From: an uncultured Eubacteriales bacterium
GTDB taxonomy: Bacteria > Bacillota > Clostridia > Christensenellales > Aristaeellaceae
Assembly (NCBI GenBank): GCA_900542445.1
Contig: UQNN01000027.1
Coordinates: forward strand, 1 to 26,194
Length of the DNA stretch: 26,194 nt
Direction of reading: 5' to 3'
How positions within the stretch are numbered: the first letter of the stretch is position 1; each line of letters begins with the position of its first letter. A program made the translations under genes and the position numbers. Under the pieces are notes generated by a model, which did no database searches, was not told the origin of the DNA, and saw only the letters and a list, made by a program, of their open reading frames with translations. This document shows positions 1 to 7,393 of the stretch, one piece after another.

Positions 1-658
1 CCCGAATCTTTTTCGAGTCGACCTCACCCTTGGAAAGCAAGACAACCGTCTCGACATTACCATTGTTTACTGCACTTACCGTGCTTCCCTGGCCATAGCC
101 TATAAGCTCAATGTCAGATGTCGTTGCATTTTGAGCGTTTTCAATTTCTGTCACGGAACCGTTGCCTTTTGCTTCTCCCGTGATAAGGTGGCTGTCGCCA
201 TTGTTGGTCATATACGCATGGCCTCCATCTTCGGAATGGATATCGGCTCGATACACTTTACCGTTATTGATGATGTTTAAACCGCTTCCGGCACCGTTTG
301 CCTCTGCATAAACCCCTCTCTTAATTAACATTCCTTCGCCAATTCGCACATGAATTGTATTTCCGTTCTCTGAACCAACACCAAGGCCGTCATTCATGAC
401 CATATCATTCAGAAACACATTCGCGTTTTTTCCAAAATTCTTCTCGTCAATCCTGCCATAATCCTCAATCGTTCCGCCCGTAACGGTATAGTTCTCCCCA
501 TCCTTCTCGATAGTCGTTCCATCCTCAGTGTAACGGTTCGAGCCGCTGTTGCGCAGGCCGTTCACAATGTTGTTCCACGTGACTGCGCTGGCCGTCATCG
601 GCTGCAAGATCAGCACGGCGGACACGGTCAGAGCCGCCGTCTTTTTCAGCATAGACAT
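1..658 (-). CDS. Secreted, probably beta-helical surface protein, N-terminal part
   Basis: This gene runs off the left edge, so only about 219 N-terminal residues are visible. It begins with a clear Sec signal peptide: MSMLKK, then a hydrophobic stretch ending in TASA before VTWNN, so cleavage is likely near residue 25. The start at 658 is chosen because GGGGAGG lies 8 nt upstream. The mature part is rich in Gly, Asn, Thr and Ser, with repeated short turns such as VTGGTIEDYG, MTNNGDSH and VNNGNVETV. These look like the rungs of a beta-helix in surface adhesins or pectate-lyase-like proteins, but I recognise no named family. A G7 tract sits in its promoter spacer. Secretion is well supported; function is unknown. 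Confidence 0.75.
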   Translation of the reverse strand, partial: MSMLKKTAALTVSAVLILQPMTASAVTWNNIVNGLRNSGSNRYTEDGTTIEKDGENYTVTGGTIEDYGRIDEKNFGKNANVFLNDMVMNDGLGVGSENGNTIHVRIGEGMLIKRGVYAEANGAGSGLNIINNGKVYRADIHSEDGGHAYMTNNGDSHLITGEAKGNGSVTEIENAQNATTSDIELIGYGQGSTVSAVNNGNVETVVLLSKGEVDSKKIR

Positions 659-697
659 CTGTTTTTCCTCCCCTGTATGGAAATCATTGGTATTTAT

Positions 698-725
698 ATT
701 GTACGCTTAACCCCCCCGACGTCAA
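698..725 (-). promoter_or_regulatory. Promoter with G7 tract in the spacer, for the secreted protein
   Basis: On the minus strand TTGACG (725-720) and TACAAT (703-698) are 16 nt apart. The spacer contains seven consecutive G (plus-strand C711-C717). The -10 lies about 40 nt before the start codon at 658. A homopolymer in a promoter spacer can change length by slippage and so alter -35/-10 spacing. Confidence 0.6.
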
Positions 726-834
726 GGCTCAAAACGACATTTTTTGTTGATATTGGAACTTTTTATTGGTAAGATTTGCGCCGTTTACACAAAAATCAAG
801 GCCGAGCATTGAACGCCTTTTGTTATTTATCAGT

Positions 835-864
835 AAAAAAAAACGCGTCCCTGTTTGAGACGCG
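835..864 (-). terminator. Rho-independent terminator of uvrC
   Basis: An 8-bp stem (844-851 with 857-864, one G-U pair) with a TGTTT loop is followed on the minus strand by nine T (835-843). It lies immediately downstream of the uvrC stop. Confidence 0.85.
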
Positions 865-871
865 CATTGTT

Positions 872-2746
872 TCATTCTTCCTTCCGATGATAATAATCCC
901 AAATCACTTTCGCCTGCGCCTTGCCGATTCCTTCGACCTCGCAAAGCTCCTCCGGCGCAGCGTTCGCAATGTTGGCGACGGATTTAAAATGCGTCAGCAG
1001 CGCGCGCCGCCGGGTTGCGCCGATGCCGGGAATATCCTCAAGGGTCGAGTGCATGCCCGCTTTTTGCCGCAGATCGCGGTGATGGGTGATGCCGAACCGA
1101 TGCGCTTCGTCGCGGACGCGCTGAATCAGGTGCAGCGCAGGCGACTTGCGGTCAAGCAGGATGCTTTCCTCCTGATCGGGCAGAAAGATCTCTTCCAGCC
1201 TTTTGGCGAGGCCGAAAATCGGGATATCGTAGCCCACCTTGAGCATGGCTTCGCGCGCGAACCTCAGCTGCTGCGGGCCGCCGTCGATCAAAATCAAATC
1301 CGGCAGATCGGCAAAGCCGGACAGGCCGCGCCCATCCTCCGGCAATTTGCCCGCCTCGGCCAGCGCCTCCCGTTCCTGTTTGGCGCGGGTCAGGCGGCGG
1401 GTCAGCACCTCGTTCATGGAAGCAAAGTCGTTTGCGCCCTCGACCGTCTTGATGCGGAAGATGCGGTATTCCTTGCGCGCGGCCTCGCCGTCGATGGCGA
1501 CAACCATGCTCGCCACGCTCAAAACGCCCTGCGTGTTGGAAATATCGTAACCTTCGATGCGCCGCGGCGTGTGATCCATGCCGACCGCCTTGGCCAACGC
1601 CTCACATGCGCCGATGGTGCGCTCGTGCGCGCGGGCAAGGTGCGCGTTGCGCTTGGCCAGCGCGTCCTTCGCGTTCTTGAGCGCCAGCTCTACAAGCTTG
1701 TGCTTCGTGCCACGCTGCGGCTCAAACACCGTGACCTTCGCGCCCTTCCGCTCAGAGAGCGCCAGCGCGATGTCTTCCGCCTGTTCGGGCAGCTCCATGC
1801 AGAGGATTTCGGAGGGCGGCTGTCTGCCGTCGTCGTAAAACTGCATGATGAACGAGCCGAGAATCTGCGCCGCGCTCTGGTCGCCCGCGCCATCGAGCGC
1901 GTAATTCTCCGCGCCGATCATGTGGCCGCCGCGCACATAGACGACCTCCACCATCGCGTCAATATCATCGCTCGTGCAGGCGACGATATCCTGATCGCCG
2001 CCGTTGACGTTGATCGCCTTCTGCCGCTCCATCAGGTTCTGCGCGTCGCGGATTCGGTCGCGGAGCTGGGCAGCCTGTTCAAAGCGCATTTCACGCGCGG
2101 CCTTGTTCATCTGCTCAGTCAGCCGGTCGATGACCGCGTCGGATTTGCCGCTCAGAAAGTCGATGACCTCCTGTACCGCCTTGCCGTATTCCTCCGGGGT
2201 GGTCAGAGACGCGCACGGCGCAAGGCATTCGCCGAGCTGGTGGTGCAGGCACGGGCGCTGGTGCATGCCGGGCTTGATCGCCATGGCGCAGGTGCGCAGC
2301 GGAAACAGCCCGCGCAGCACGTCGAGCACCTCCCGCACGCCCGTCGCGCCCATATACGGGCCAAAATACTTAGCCTTATCCTTCTCCACGCGGCGCACCA
2401 GCTCCACGCGCGGATAATCCTGTGCGAGATCGATTTTCAGATACGGATAATGCTTATCATCCTTCAAAAGGATGTTATACTGCGGCTTATGCAGCTTGAT
2501 CAGGTTGCATTCCAGAATCAGCGCTTCGAGGTTCGTATCGCAGAGCACGATATCAAAATCATCAATCCGGGCGACCATCGCGCGCACCTTGACCGTGTGC
2601 GCCTTGGAGTGGGTAAAATACTGGCTGACGCGGTTTTTGAGGTTGACCGCCTTGCCGACGTAGATGATTTTCCCCTCGCTTTTCATCAGGTAGCAACCCG
2701 GACAGGTAGGCAGTTTTTCAATTTTGAGTTTCAGCAGATCGTTCAT
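872..2746 (-). CDS. uvrC: Excinuclease ABC subunit C (UvrC)
   Basis: UvrC makes the two incisions flanking a lesion during nucleotide excision repair, acting with UvrA and UvrB in the cytoplasm. The protein is 624 aa, a normal family length. It starts with a GIY-YIG nuclease domain (PGCYLM ... IIYVGKAVNLKNRV, about residues 16-40). A UVR motif follows near residues 205-240 (NKAAREMRFEQAAQLRDRIRD), then an RNase H-like endonuclease domain (EGYDISNTQG, LILIDGG) and C-terminal helix-hairpin-helix repeats (LEDIPGIGATRRRALL, LCEVEGIGKAQA). The open frame extends further upstream, but those residues come from a repeat-rich gap. The start at 2746 has AGGGAG a few bases upstream and gives the standard MxDLLKLKIEKLP opening. 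Confidence 0.95.
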   Translation of the reverse strand: MNDLLKLKIEKLPTCPGCYLMKSEGKIIYVGKAVNLKNRVSQYFTHSKAHTVKVRAMVARIDDFDIVLCDTNLEALILECNLIKLHKPQYNILLKDDKHYPYLKIDLAQDYPRVELVRRVEKDKAKYFGPYMGATGVREVLDVLRGLFPLRTCAMAIKPGMHQRPCLHHQLGECLAPCASLTTPEEYGKAVQEVIDFLSGKSDAVIDRLTEQMNKAAREMRFEQAAQLRDRIRDAQNLMERQKAINVNGGDQDIVACTSDDIDAMVEVVYVRGGHMIGAENYALDGAGDQSAAQILGSFIMQFYDDGRQPPSEILCMELPEQAEDIALALSERKGAKVTVFEPQRGTKHKLVELALKNAKDALAKRNAHLARAHERTIGACEALAKAVGMDHTPRRIEGYDISNTQGVLSVASMVVAIDGEAARKEYRIFRIKTVEGANDFASMNEVLTRRLTRAKQEREALAEAGKLPEDGRGLSGFADLPDLILIDGGPQQLRFAREAMLKVGYDIPIFGLAKRLEEIFLPDQEESILLDRKSPALHLIQRVRDEAHRFGITHHRDLRQKAGMHSTLEDIPGIGATRRRALLTHFKSVANIANAAPEELCEVEGIGKAQAKVIWDYYHRKEE

Positions 2747-2764
2747 GTCATGCTCCCTTCGGGG

Positions 2765-3002
2765 TATTTTAGAGGCGCTGCCCTCAATCCCCCGGCAGGG
2801 AACTGCGTTCCCTGCACCTTTCTCCTCACCGCTTCGCGGTGTACCGCGAAGCGAAACGGGAAATCCAAGAACCCCAGGTTCTTGGTGGGGTTTGAGGATT
2901 GAAGCCACGCACCCGCTGTGCGGGATTCAGCGTGGCGGAAATCGGAAATCGCAAGGCGCCGAAGGCAACTATGCGAGTTTCCCGTCTCGAAACCCCAACG
3001 TC
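2765..3002. repeat. Cluster of GC-rich palindromic intergenic repeats
   Basis: This gap before uvrC holds no gene. It is a chain of hairpins: GCAGGGAAC/GTTCCCTGC near 2795-2816, an 11-bp palindrome with a 2-nt loop at 2830-2853, CCAAGAACC/GGTTCTTGG within 2858-2894, and nested CACGC/GCGTG with CCCGC/GCGGG near 2908-2936. The block at 2858-2894 recurs almost exactly at 8668-8704 (one difference, in the hairpin loop), and the block near 2772-2806 resembles 13651-13684. These look like dispersed REP-like elements. Confidence 0.7.
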
Positions 3003-3039
3003 AAAAGAAAAAGCGGGGCGAAGCGATGCTTCACCCCGC
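3003..3039 (-). terminator. Terminator of the DUF1292 gene
   Basis: A 12-bp GC-rich stem (3013-3024 with 3028-3039, one wobble pair) and an ATC-type triloop are followed on the minus strand by TTTTTCTTTT. It lies about 15 nt after the DUF1292 stop. Confidence 0.85.
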
Positions 3040-3053
3040 GCATAGACCGGCGC

Positions 3054-3371
3054 TTATTCTTCGTCGTCCTCATCCTCTTCGTCGGTGAAACGGGTGCGGA
3101 CAATCTGAATCAGCTTTTCCATCAACGCTTCTTCCGGAGGCACAAACTCCTCCATCTCCTCGCCGTTTTCATCCTCGAAGGTGTTCACCTGCATGATATA
3201 CACAGGGTCGTCGTCCGGTTCATCGTCGGACGGGTTCTCCTGCGCGTCGCAAAGCGCGGCAAATTCCTGCCCGTTATAATAGAAATAATCCATCACTTCA
3301 AGCATCAGCGTGTTGCCGCTGTCATCGGTAAATTCCACAATATCGCGATCCTGCATTTCTTCCGGGGTCAT
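3054..3371 (-). CDS. DUF1292 family acidic protein
   Basis: A 105-residue, very acidic protein that ends in a run of Asp and Glu (TDEEDEDDEE). The body, DIVEFTDDSGNTLMLEVMDYFYYNGQEFAAL followed by a second strand-rich segment with VYIMQV, matches the DUF1292 (YrzB-like) family common in Clostridia and Bacilli, whose role is not known. An upstream TTG is in frame but sits against the ribosome-binding site. ATG at 3371 has AGGAGG 7 nt upstream and is the better start. It has its own promoter (3414-3442) and terminator, so it is probably monocistronic. Confidence 0.85.
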   Translation of the reverse strand: MTPEEMQDRDIVEFTDDSGNTLMLEVMDYFYYNGQEFAALCDAQENPSDDEPDDDPVYIMQVNTFEDENGEEMEEFVPPEEALMEKLIQIVRTRFTDEEDEDDEE

Positions 3372-3413
3372 AGTCAAACCTCCTGCCCGCGCTTTGCGCG
3401 TGTTGATGCTCTT

Positions 3414-3442
3414 ATTATACCCGCAGCACCGCCAAAATGCAA
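3414..3442 (-). promoter_or_regulatory. Sigma-A type promoter of the DUF1292 gene
   Basis: On the minus strand TTGCAT (3442-3437), a 17-nt spacer, and TATAAT (3419-3414). Confidence 0.75.
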
Positions 3443-3461
3443 GCGGCGCGGGCTGACTCGC

Positions 3462-4199
3462 TCACCCCAGCGCAAGGTCAAGCGCCATCATCAGCGTATA
3501 GCCCGCCATCACGCCTGCAACGCCCGCGCGGGTCTTCGCCGCCTGCGGAATCATCTCCGCAAAGACGACCTGCATCATCGCGCCCGCACAGAATGCCATC
3601 ATCCCCGGCAGGGCGCTCTGCGCCGCGCCCATCATCAGCGCCGCCAGCATGCCGAAAACCGGCTCGACCGCGCCGCTGAGCGCACCCAAAGCAAAGCTCT
3701 TTCCCCGGCTCAGGCCGCTCGCGCGAAAGGGCAGCGCCACAGCCAGCCCTTCCGGCAGGTTCTGCACGCCGATGCCCAGCGCCAGCACCGCCGCCGCGGC
3801 CAGCCCGCCCTGTACGCCCGCCAGCGCGAACGCCAGCCCGACGGCCATGCCTTCCGGAATGTTGTGCAGCGTGATGGCCGCGACCATCATCAGCCGCTTT
3901 CTCGCGCTGTCAGACGCATTCTGAATGCGTCGAACGCGGCACATCAGCGCGTCAACGCCCGCAATCATCGCCGCGCCCAGCATGAATCCCAGCGTCACGA
4001 TCAGCCAGCCGCCCTCATTCTGCCGCATCGCGGGCAAAATCATGCTGAAAACCGCCGCCGCGCTCATCACGCCCGCCGCAAAGCCCATACACGGGCCGTC
4101 CTCCGATTGCTTTTTCATCAAAAAGACCAGCGCCGCACCCAATATCGTCATCAGGAACGGGAAGAGCGTGCCCGCACCAGCCCAGAAAACCATTTTCAT
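3462..4199 (-). CDS. ZIP family divalent metal transporter
   Basis: A 245-aa integral membrane protein with about eight hydrophobic segments. Two ZIP metal-binding helices are visible: HNIPEGMAVG in the middle and the partner helix GIGVQNLPEGLAVALP, followed by GAVEPVFGMLAA. This places it in the GufA/ZupT-like branch, which imports Zn, Fe or Mn; the substrate cannot be read from sequence. The start at 4199 has GAGAGGTG about 7 nt upstream. It lies just after the terminator that ends the feo operon and could be reached by read-through. No TTAG-N6-CTAA box is seen directly upstream. Confidence 0.88.
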   Translation of the reverse strand: MKMVFWAGAGTLFPFLMTILGAALVFLMKKQSEDGPCMGFAAGVMSAAAVFSMILPAMRQNEGGWLIVTLGFMLGAAMIAGVDALMCRVRRIQNASDSARKRLMMVAAITLHNIPEGMAVGLAFALAGVQGGLAAAAVLALGIGVQNLPEGLAVALPFRASGLSRGKSFALGALSGAVEPVFGMLAALMMGAAQSALPGMMAFCAGAMMQVVFAEMIPQAAKTRAGVAGVMAGYTLMMALDLALG

Positions 4200-4260
4200 C
4201 GGCTTTCACCTCTCTGCCATGCTATGCGCAGAGCGGGAAAGACGTTCGAGCCGGACAGAC

Positions 4261-4289
4261 AAAAACGCCCCCGACTTCCGTCGGAGGCG
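4261..4289 (-). terminator. Terminator of the feo operon
   Basis: A 10-bp stem (4266-4275 with 4280-4289, one wobble) with a 4-nt loop, followed on the minus strand by five T. It lies 10 nt after the stop of the Cys-rich peptide gene. Confidence 0.85.
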
Positions 4290-4299
4290 CTGCAATTCC

Positions 4300-4437
4300 T
4301 TACTTGCTATGGCAGCTCTTGCCGCTGCCGCAGCCCGGACAGCCGGAGCAGCCGCCGCTCTTCTTCTCGCGGACGAGGCTGCGGGCAAGGAAGAACAGGA
4401 CTGCCGCCAGGACAATCAATACAAGAATCGTTGCCAC
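4300..4437 (-). CDS. FeoB-associated Cys-rich membrane protein
   Basis: A 45-residue peptide starting at GTG (4437), with a GAGGAAA ribosome-binding site upstream. Residues 2-18 form one transmembrane helix (ATILVLIVLAAVLFFLA). A basic stretch (RSLVREKK) and a Cys-rich tail (GGCSGCPGCGSGKSCHSK, four Cys and one His) follow. This is the layout of the small FeoB-associated Cys-rich proteins (PF12669 type) found after feoB in Firmicutes. They are thought to help FeoB, perhaps by handling Fe(II) at the membrane, but the mechanism is not settled. It is the last gene of the feo operon. Confidence 0.85.
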   Translation of the reverse strand: MATILVLIVLAAVLFFLARSLVREKKSGGCSGCPGCGSGKSCHSK

Positions 4438-4469
4438 GGGATTTCCTCGCTTTCTGAAAATATGGGAAT

Positions 4470-4499
4470 GTTCCCTTCCTCAGTATCGGGGAAGGGAAC
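4470..4499 (-). repeat. Inverted repeat between feoB and the Cys-rich peptide gene
   Basis: A perfect 10-bp inverted repeat, GTTCCCTTCC with GGAAGGGAAC, separated by 10 nt. No T-tract follows on the minus strand, so it may stabilise or process mRNA rather than terminate it. Confidence 0.5.
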
Positions 4500-4527
4500 A
4501 CGCCCTATACGAAGTTTGGAGGGGAAA

Positions 4528-6690
4528 TTACTTGCCGGTGTACTTGACTTCCATCTCTTCGCTTTCCTTATACGGACGGACAATCAGGTAGATGAGCACG
4601 CCAAGCACGATCACAGCCGCCACGGTGCCCACGCCGAAGGTGGTGTCGCCGGTGAACAGGCCGCCGATCTGGTAGACAATCAGCGCAACCGCGTAAGCGA
4701 AGCCGCACTCCCAGCCGATTGCAGCCCAGGTCCACTTCGCGTTGTTCATCTCGCGCTTGATGGCGCCGATGGCCGCGAAGCACGGCGCGCACAGCAGGTT
4801 GAAGATCAGGAAGCTGTAAGCAGAGAGCTGGGTGAACTGAGCGGCGATGTTGACCAGACCTGCGAAGTCGCCTTCCTCAACCATCTCCAGCGCGTCGCCC
4901 GCAACCGCGAACAGGGTGCCGAACGCACCGACGACTTCTTCCTTCGCAACCAGGCCGAGCAGGGTCGCGACGGTCGCCTGCCAGTTGCCGAAGCCCAGAG
5001 GCGCGAAGATGAAGCAGACCGCATTGCCGATGGCCGCGAGGATGGAAGCATCCATATCCTCCACCATGCCGAACGCGCCGTCCACGAAGCCGAAGGAGCT
5101 GGTGAACCAGACGAACACAGAGGCCAGGGTGATGATCGTACCGGCCTTCTTAATGAAGCTCCAGCCGCGCTCCCAGGTGCCGCGCAGCACGTTCTTCACG
5201 GTCGGAACATGGTAAGCCGGCAGCTCCATAACAAACGGGGCCGGTTCGCCCGCAAAGGGCTTGGTCTTCTTCAGGATGATACCGGAGATGATGATTGCCG
5301 CGATGCCGACAAAGTAAGCGCTCGGGGCAACCCACCACGCGCCGCCGAAGATCGCGCCGGCCATCAGGCCAACGATCGGCATCTTTGCGCCGCAGGGGAT
5401 GAAGGTGGTGGTCATGATCGTCATGCGGCGATCACGCTCCTGCTCGATGGTACGGGAAGCCATAACGCCAGGCACGCCGCAGCCGGTGCCGACCAGCATC
5501 GGGATGAAGCTCTTGCCGGAGAGGCCGAAGCGGCGGAAAACACGGTCCATGATGAACGCGATACGCGCCATGTAGCCGCAGTCCTCCAGGATGCACAGCT
5601 CAAGGAACAGAACGAGCATCTGCGGCACAAAGCCGAGAACCGCGCCGACGCCGCTGATCACGCCGTCAACAATCAGGCCGGTGAGCCAATCGGCGCAGCC
5701 GATGCCCTCGAAGAAGCTCTGCGCCGCCGGAAGAATCCACTCGCCGACAAACACGTCGTTGGTCCAGTCGGTCAGCGCCGTGCCGACGGTGGAAATCGCA
5801 ATGTAGTAAACCAGCGTCATGATGGCCGCGAAAATCGGCAGGCCGAGGATTCGGTTGGTCAGCACGCGGTCGATCTTGTCGCTGGTGCTCATGCCGCGGT
5901 TGCTCTTCTTGACGCAGCCGTCGATGATAGAAGCGATGTAGGTGTAGCGCGCAGAAGTGATGATGGACTGGCTGTCGTCGTCCATTTCCTTTTCGCAGGC
6001 CTTGATGTCCTGCTCGATGTGGGCGAGCTTGTCCTTCGGGATGTTCAGCTTTTCAATCAGCTGCTCGTCGCGCTCAAAGATCTTGACGGCGAACCAGCGC
6101 TGCTGCTCTTCCGGCATGTCGTGAAGCACAACTTCCTCGATGTGGGCCAGCGCATGCTCGATGCTGCCGGCGAAGCGATGCTGCGGGATGGTCTTCTTGC
6201 CGCTGCGCGCCATCTGCACGGCACGCTGAGCCGCTTCCATCACGCCGTCGCCCTTCAGCGCGGAAATCTCGATGACCGGCACGCCCAGGTGATTGGAGAG
6301 CTTGGCCGCGTCAATGCGGTCGCCGTTCTTGCGGACAACGTCCATCATGTTCAGCGCAACGACCATCGGGATGCCCAGTTCGGCGAGCTGCGTGGTCAGG
6401 TACAGGTTGCGCTCCAGGTTGGTCGCGTCGATGATGTTGAGCAGCGCGTCCGGGCGCTGGTCGATCAGCACGTTACGGGCGACGACTTCTTCCATCGTGT
6501 ACGGGCTCAGGGAGTAAATGCCCGGAAGATCCGTAATGATGACATCCTTCTCGCCCTTGAGGCGGCCTTCCTTCTTCTCAACCGTAACGCCCGGCCAGTT
6601 GCCGACGAACTGGTTCGCGCCGGTGAGCGCGTTGAACAGCGTAGTCTTGCCGCAGTTCGGGTTGCCGGCAAGCGCGATCTTGATCTCCAT
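4528..6690 (-). CDS. feoB: Ferrous iron transporter FeoB
   Basis: FeoB imports Fe(II) across the cytoplasmic membrane under low-oxygen conditions. The 720-aa protein opens with a GTPase domain: G1 GNPNCGKTT (9-17), switch I VGNWPGVTVE, G3 DLPG (54-57), G4 NMMD (114-117) and G5 SA (143-144). A helical GDI-like linker follows, then the polytopic channel with the two Gate motifs, including GTGCGVPGVMASRTI and FIPCGAKMPI. The length and motifs indicate a complete, functional gene. ATG at 6690 is preceded by AGGAGG with 7-nt spacing. Directly upstream of that site is a perfect 20-bp palindrome (6704-6723) that may bind the neighbouring DtxR-type repressor. Confidence 0.97.
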   Translation of the reverse strand: MEIKIALAGNPNCGKTTLFNALTGANQFVGNWPGVTVEKKEGRLKGEKDVIITDLPGIYSLSPYTMEEVVARNVLIDQRPDALLNIIDATNLERNLYLTTQLAELGIPMVVALNMMDVVRKNGDRIDAAKLSNHLGVPVIEISALKGDGVMEAAQRAVQMARSGKKTIPQHRFAGSIEHALAHIEEVVLHDMPEEQQRWFAVKIFERDEQLIEKLNIPKDKLAHIEQDIKACEKEMDDDSQSIITSARYTYIASIIDGCVKKSNRGMSTSDKIDRVLTNRILGLPIFAAIMTLVYYIAISTVGTALTDWTNDVFVGEWILPAAQSFFEGIGCADWLTGLIVDGVISGVGAVLGFVPQMLVLFLELCILEDCGYMARIAFIMDRVFRRFGLSGKSFIPMLVGTGCGVPGVMASRTIEQERDRRMTIMTTTFIPCGAKMPIVGLMAGAIFGGAWWVAPSAYFVGIAAIIISGIILKKTKPFAGEPAPFVMELPAYHVPTVKNVLRGTWERGWSFIKKAGTIITLASVFVWFTSSFGFVDGAFGMVEDMDASILAAIGNAVCFIFAPLGFGNWQATVATLLGLVAKEEVVGAFGTLFAVAGDALEMVEEGDFAGLVNIAAQFTQLSAYSFLIFNLLCAPCFAAIGAIKREMNNAKWTWAAIGWECGFAYAVALIVYQIGGLFTGDTTFGVGTVAAVIVLGVLIYLIVRPYKESEEMEVKYTGK

Positions 6691-6703
6691 GATCTTTCCT
6701 CCT

Positions 6704-6723
6704 AGGTTAGAATCTGCTAACCT
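6704..6723. promoter_or_regulatory. Third TTAG-N6-CTAA palindrome, next to the feoB ribosome-binding site
   Basis: A perfect palindrome AGGTTAG-N6-CTAACCT sharing the TTAG-N6-CTAA core with the two boxes at the feo promoter, but with longer arms. On the mRNA it would also form a 7-bp stem ending against the feoB AGGAGG, so it could act on DNA or RNA. Confidence 0.65.
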
Positions 6724-6736
6724 TCATCCTGAAATC

Positions 6737-6758
6737 AAGCGGGTCATGTTCCCCGCTT
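6737..6758 (-). repeat. Stem-loop in the feoA-feoB gap
   Basis: AAGCGGG and CCCGCTT form a 7-bp stem around an 8-nt loop. There is no T-tract, so it is more likely an mRNA processing or stability element than a terminator. Confidence 0.45.
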
Positions 6759-6778
6759 TCCGATAAAACCTTTAGGTC

Positions 6779-6997
6779 TTACTTGACCTCGATGAGATCG
6801 GCGTCCGCCTTGCGCAGGCTCAGCTCGTAGCCGCGAACGGTTACCTCCACCGGATCGCCCAGCGGCGCCACCTTGCGCACGTAGATCTGCACGCCCTTGG
6901 TGATGCCCATGTCCATGATGCGGCGCTTGAGCGCGCCCTCGCCGCCGACCTTCGTCACGGTCACGGTCGAGCCAATTTTGGCTTCCTTCAGCGTCAT
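6779..6997 (-). CDS. feoA: FeoA family protein (second copy)
   Basis: A 72-aa SH3-like FeoA protein: MTLKEAKIGSTVTVTKVGGEG, then ALKRRIMDMGITKGVQIYVRKVAPLGDPVEVTVRGYELSLRK. The MDMGI and P-x-GDPVEV...YELSLRK signatures are the usual FeoA core. FeoA is a cytoplasmic partner required for FeoB-driven Fe(II) uptake. GAGGAGG lies upstream of ATG at 6997. It sits between another feoA and feoB in one transcription unit. Confidence 0.93.
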   Translation of the reverse strand: MTLKEAKIGSTVTVTKVGGEGALKRRIMDMGITKGVQIYVRKVAPLGDPVEVTVRGYELSLRKADADLIEVK

Positions 6998-7042
6998 CGT
7001 TTTGTCCTCCTCTTTATACTCTTGATTCCGGCTTAAAATGCA

Positions 7043-7252
7043 TTAAACCAGAATCTTGGTCGCCAGTTCGCGGCTGATGGCCACGCGCGCGTCCTTCACC
7101 TGCACAATCAGGTTGCCGGAGATATCGGAAACCACGCGAACCATCTCCCCCTCAACAAAGCCGAGGTTTTCCAGATGCGTGCGCACCTTATCGCTGCCTC
7201 CGATGCGGATGATCGGGCGGCTCTCGCCGACGCCCACCATAGTAAGCGGCAT
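7043..7252 (-). CDS. feoA: FeoA family protein (first, divergent copy)
   Basis: A 69-aa FeoA-like protein: MPLTMVGVGESRPIIRIGGSDKVRTHLENLGFVEGEMVRVVSDISGNLIVQVKDARVAISRELATKILV. HLENLGFVEGE and the closing ARVAISRELATKI match the FeoA fold, though it differs clearly from the second copy. ATG at 7252 is chosen because GGGAGG lies 6 nt upstream; the earlier in-frame ATG at 7258 abuts that site. It is the first gene after the operator-promoter. Paired divergent feoA genes before feoB are common in Clostridia. Confidence 0.92.
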   Translation of the reverse strand: MPLTMVGVGESRPIIRIGGSDKVRTHLENLGFVEGEMVRVVSDISGNLIVQVKDARVAISRELATKILV

Positions 7253-7300
7253 ATCCATCCTCCCTTTCAATCTGTGTATTCTTTTGTTTGCATACACAAA

Positions 7301-7314
7301 TTAGCTTTTTCTAA
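7301..7314. promoter_or_regulatory. DtxR-type box 1 at the feo transcription start
   Basis: TTAG-N6-CTAA palindrome. It covers the predicted first bases of the feo transcript (the -10 ends at 7322), so a bound repressor would block promoter clearance. Confidence 0.6.
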
Positions 7315-7321
7315 CGGCAAT

Positions 7322-7350
7322 ATATTAGCATTCGCTAACGAATTTGTCAA
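7322..7350 (-). promoter_or_regulatory. Promoter of the feo operon
   Basis: On the minus strand TTGACA (7350-7345), a 17-nt spacer and TAATAT (7327-7322). Box 2 lies within the spacer and overlaps the -10. Confidence 0.8.
7325..7338. promoter_or_regulatory. DtxR-type box 2 within the feo promoter
   Basis: TTAGC-ATTC-GCTAA, the same TTAG-N6-CTAA geometry as box 1, with centres 24 nt apart. It sits between the -35 and -10 hexamers of the feo promoter. Confidence 0.65.
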
Positions 7351-7393
7351 CGCATTGACTCAAGAAAAAAAAGCCAAAATTTTTTTATCCGCG

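Noticed and set aside
776..2902. 708-aa plus-strand open frame
   Set aside because: It is antisense to uvrC, whose domains are all intact; the translation is Arg/Ala-rich with no family match and no ribosome-binding site.
4206..4415. 69-aa minus-strand frame over the Cys-rich peptide
   Set aside because: It is a shifted frame of the real 45-aa FeoB-associated gene at 4300-4437.
4470..4499. Hairpin after feoB as a terminator
   Set aside because: No T-tract follows and the co-operonic Cys-rich gene lies just downstream, so I list it only as an inverted repeat.
3925..6705. 926-aa plus-strand open frame
   Set aside because: It is antisense to the ZIP gene start, the Cys-rich peptide and feoB. 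High GC content removes stops; the product is low-complexity His/Asp/Arg-rich.
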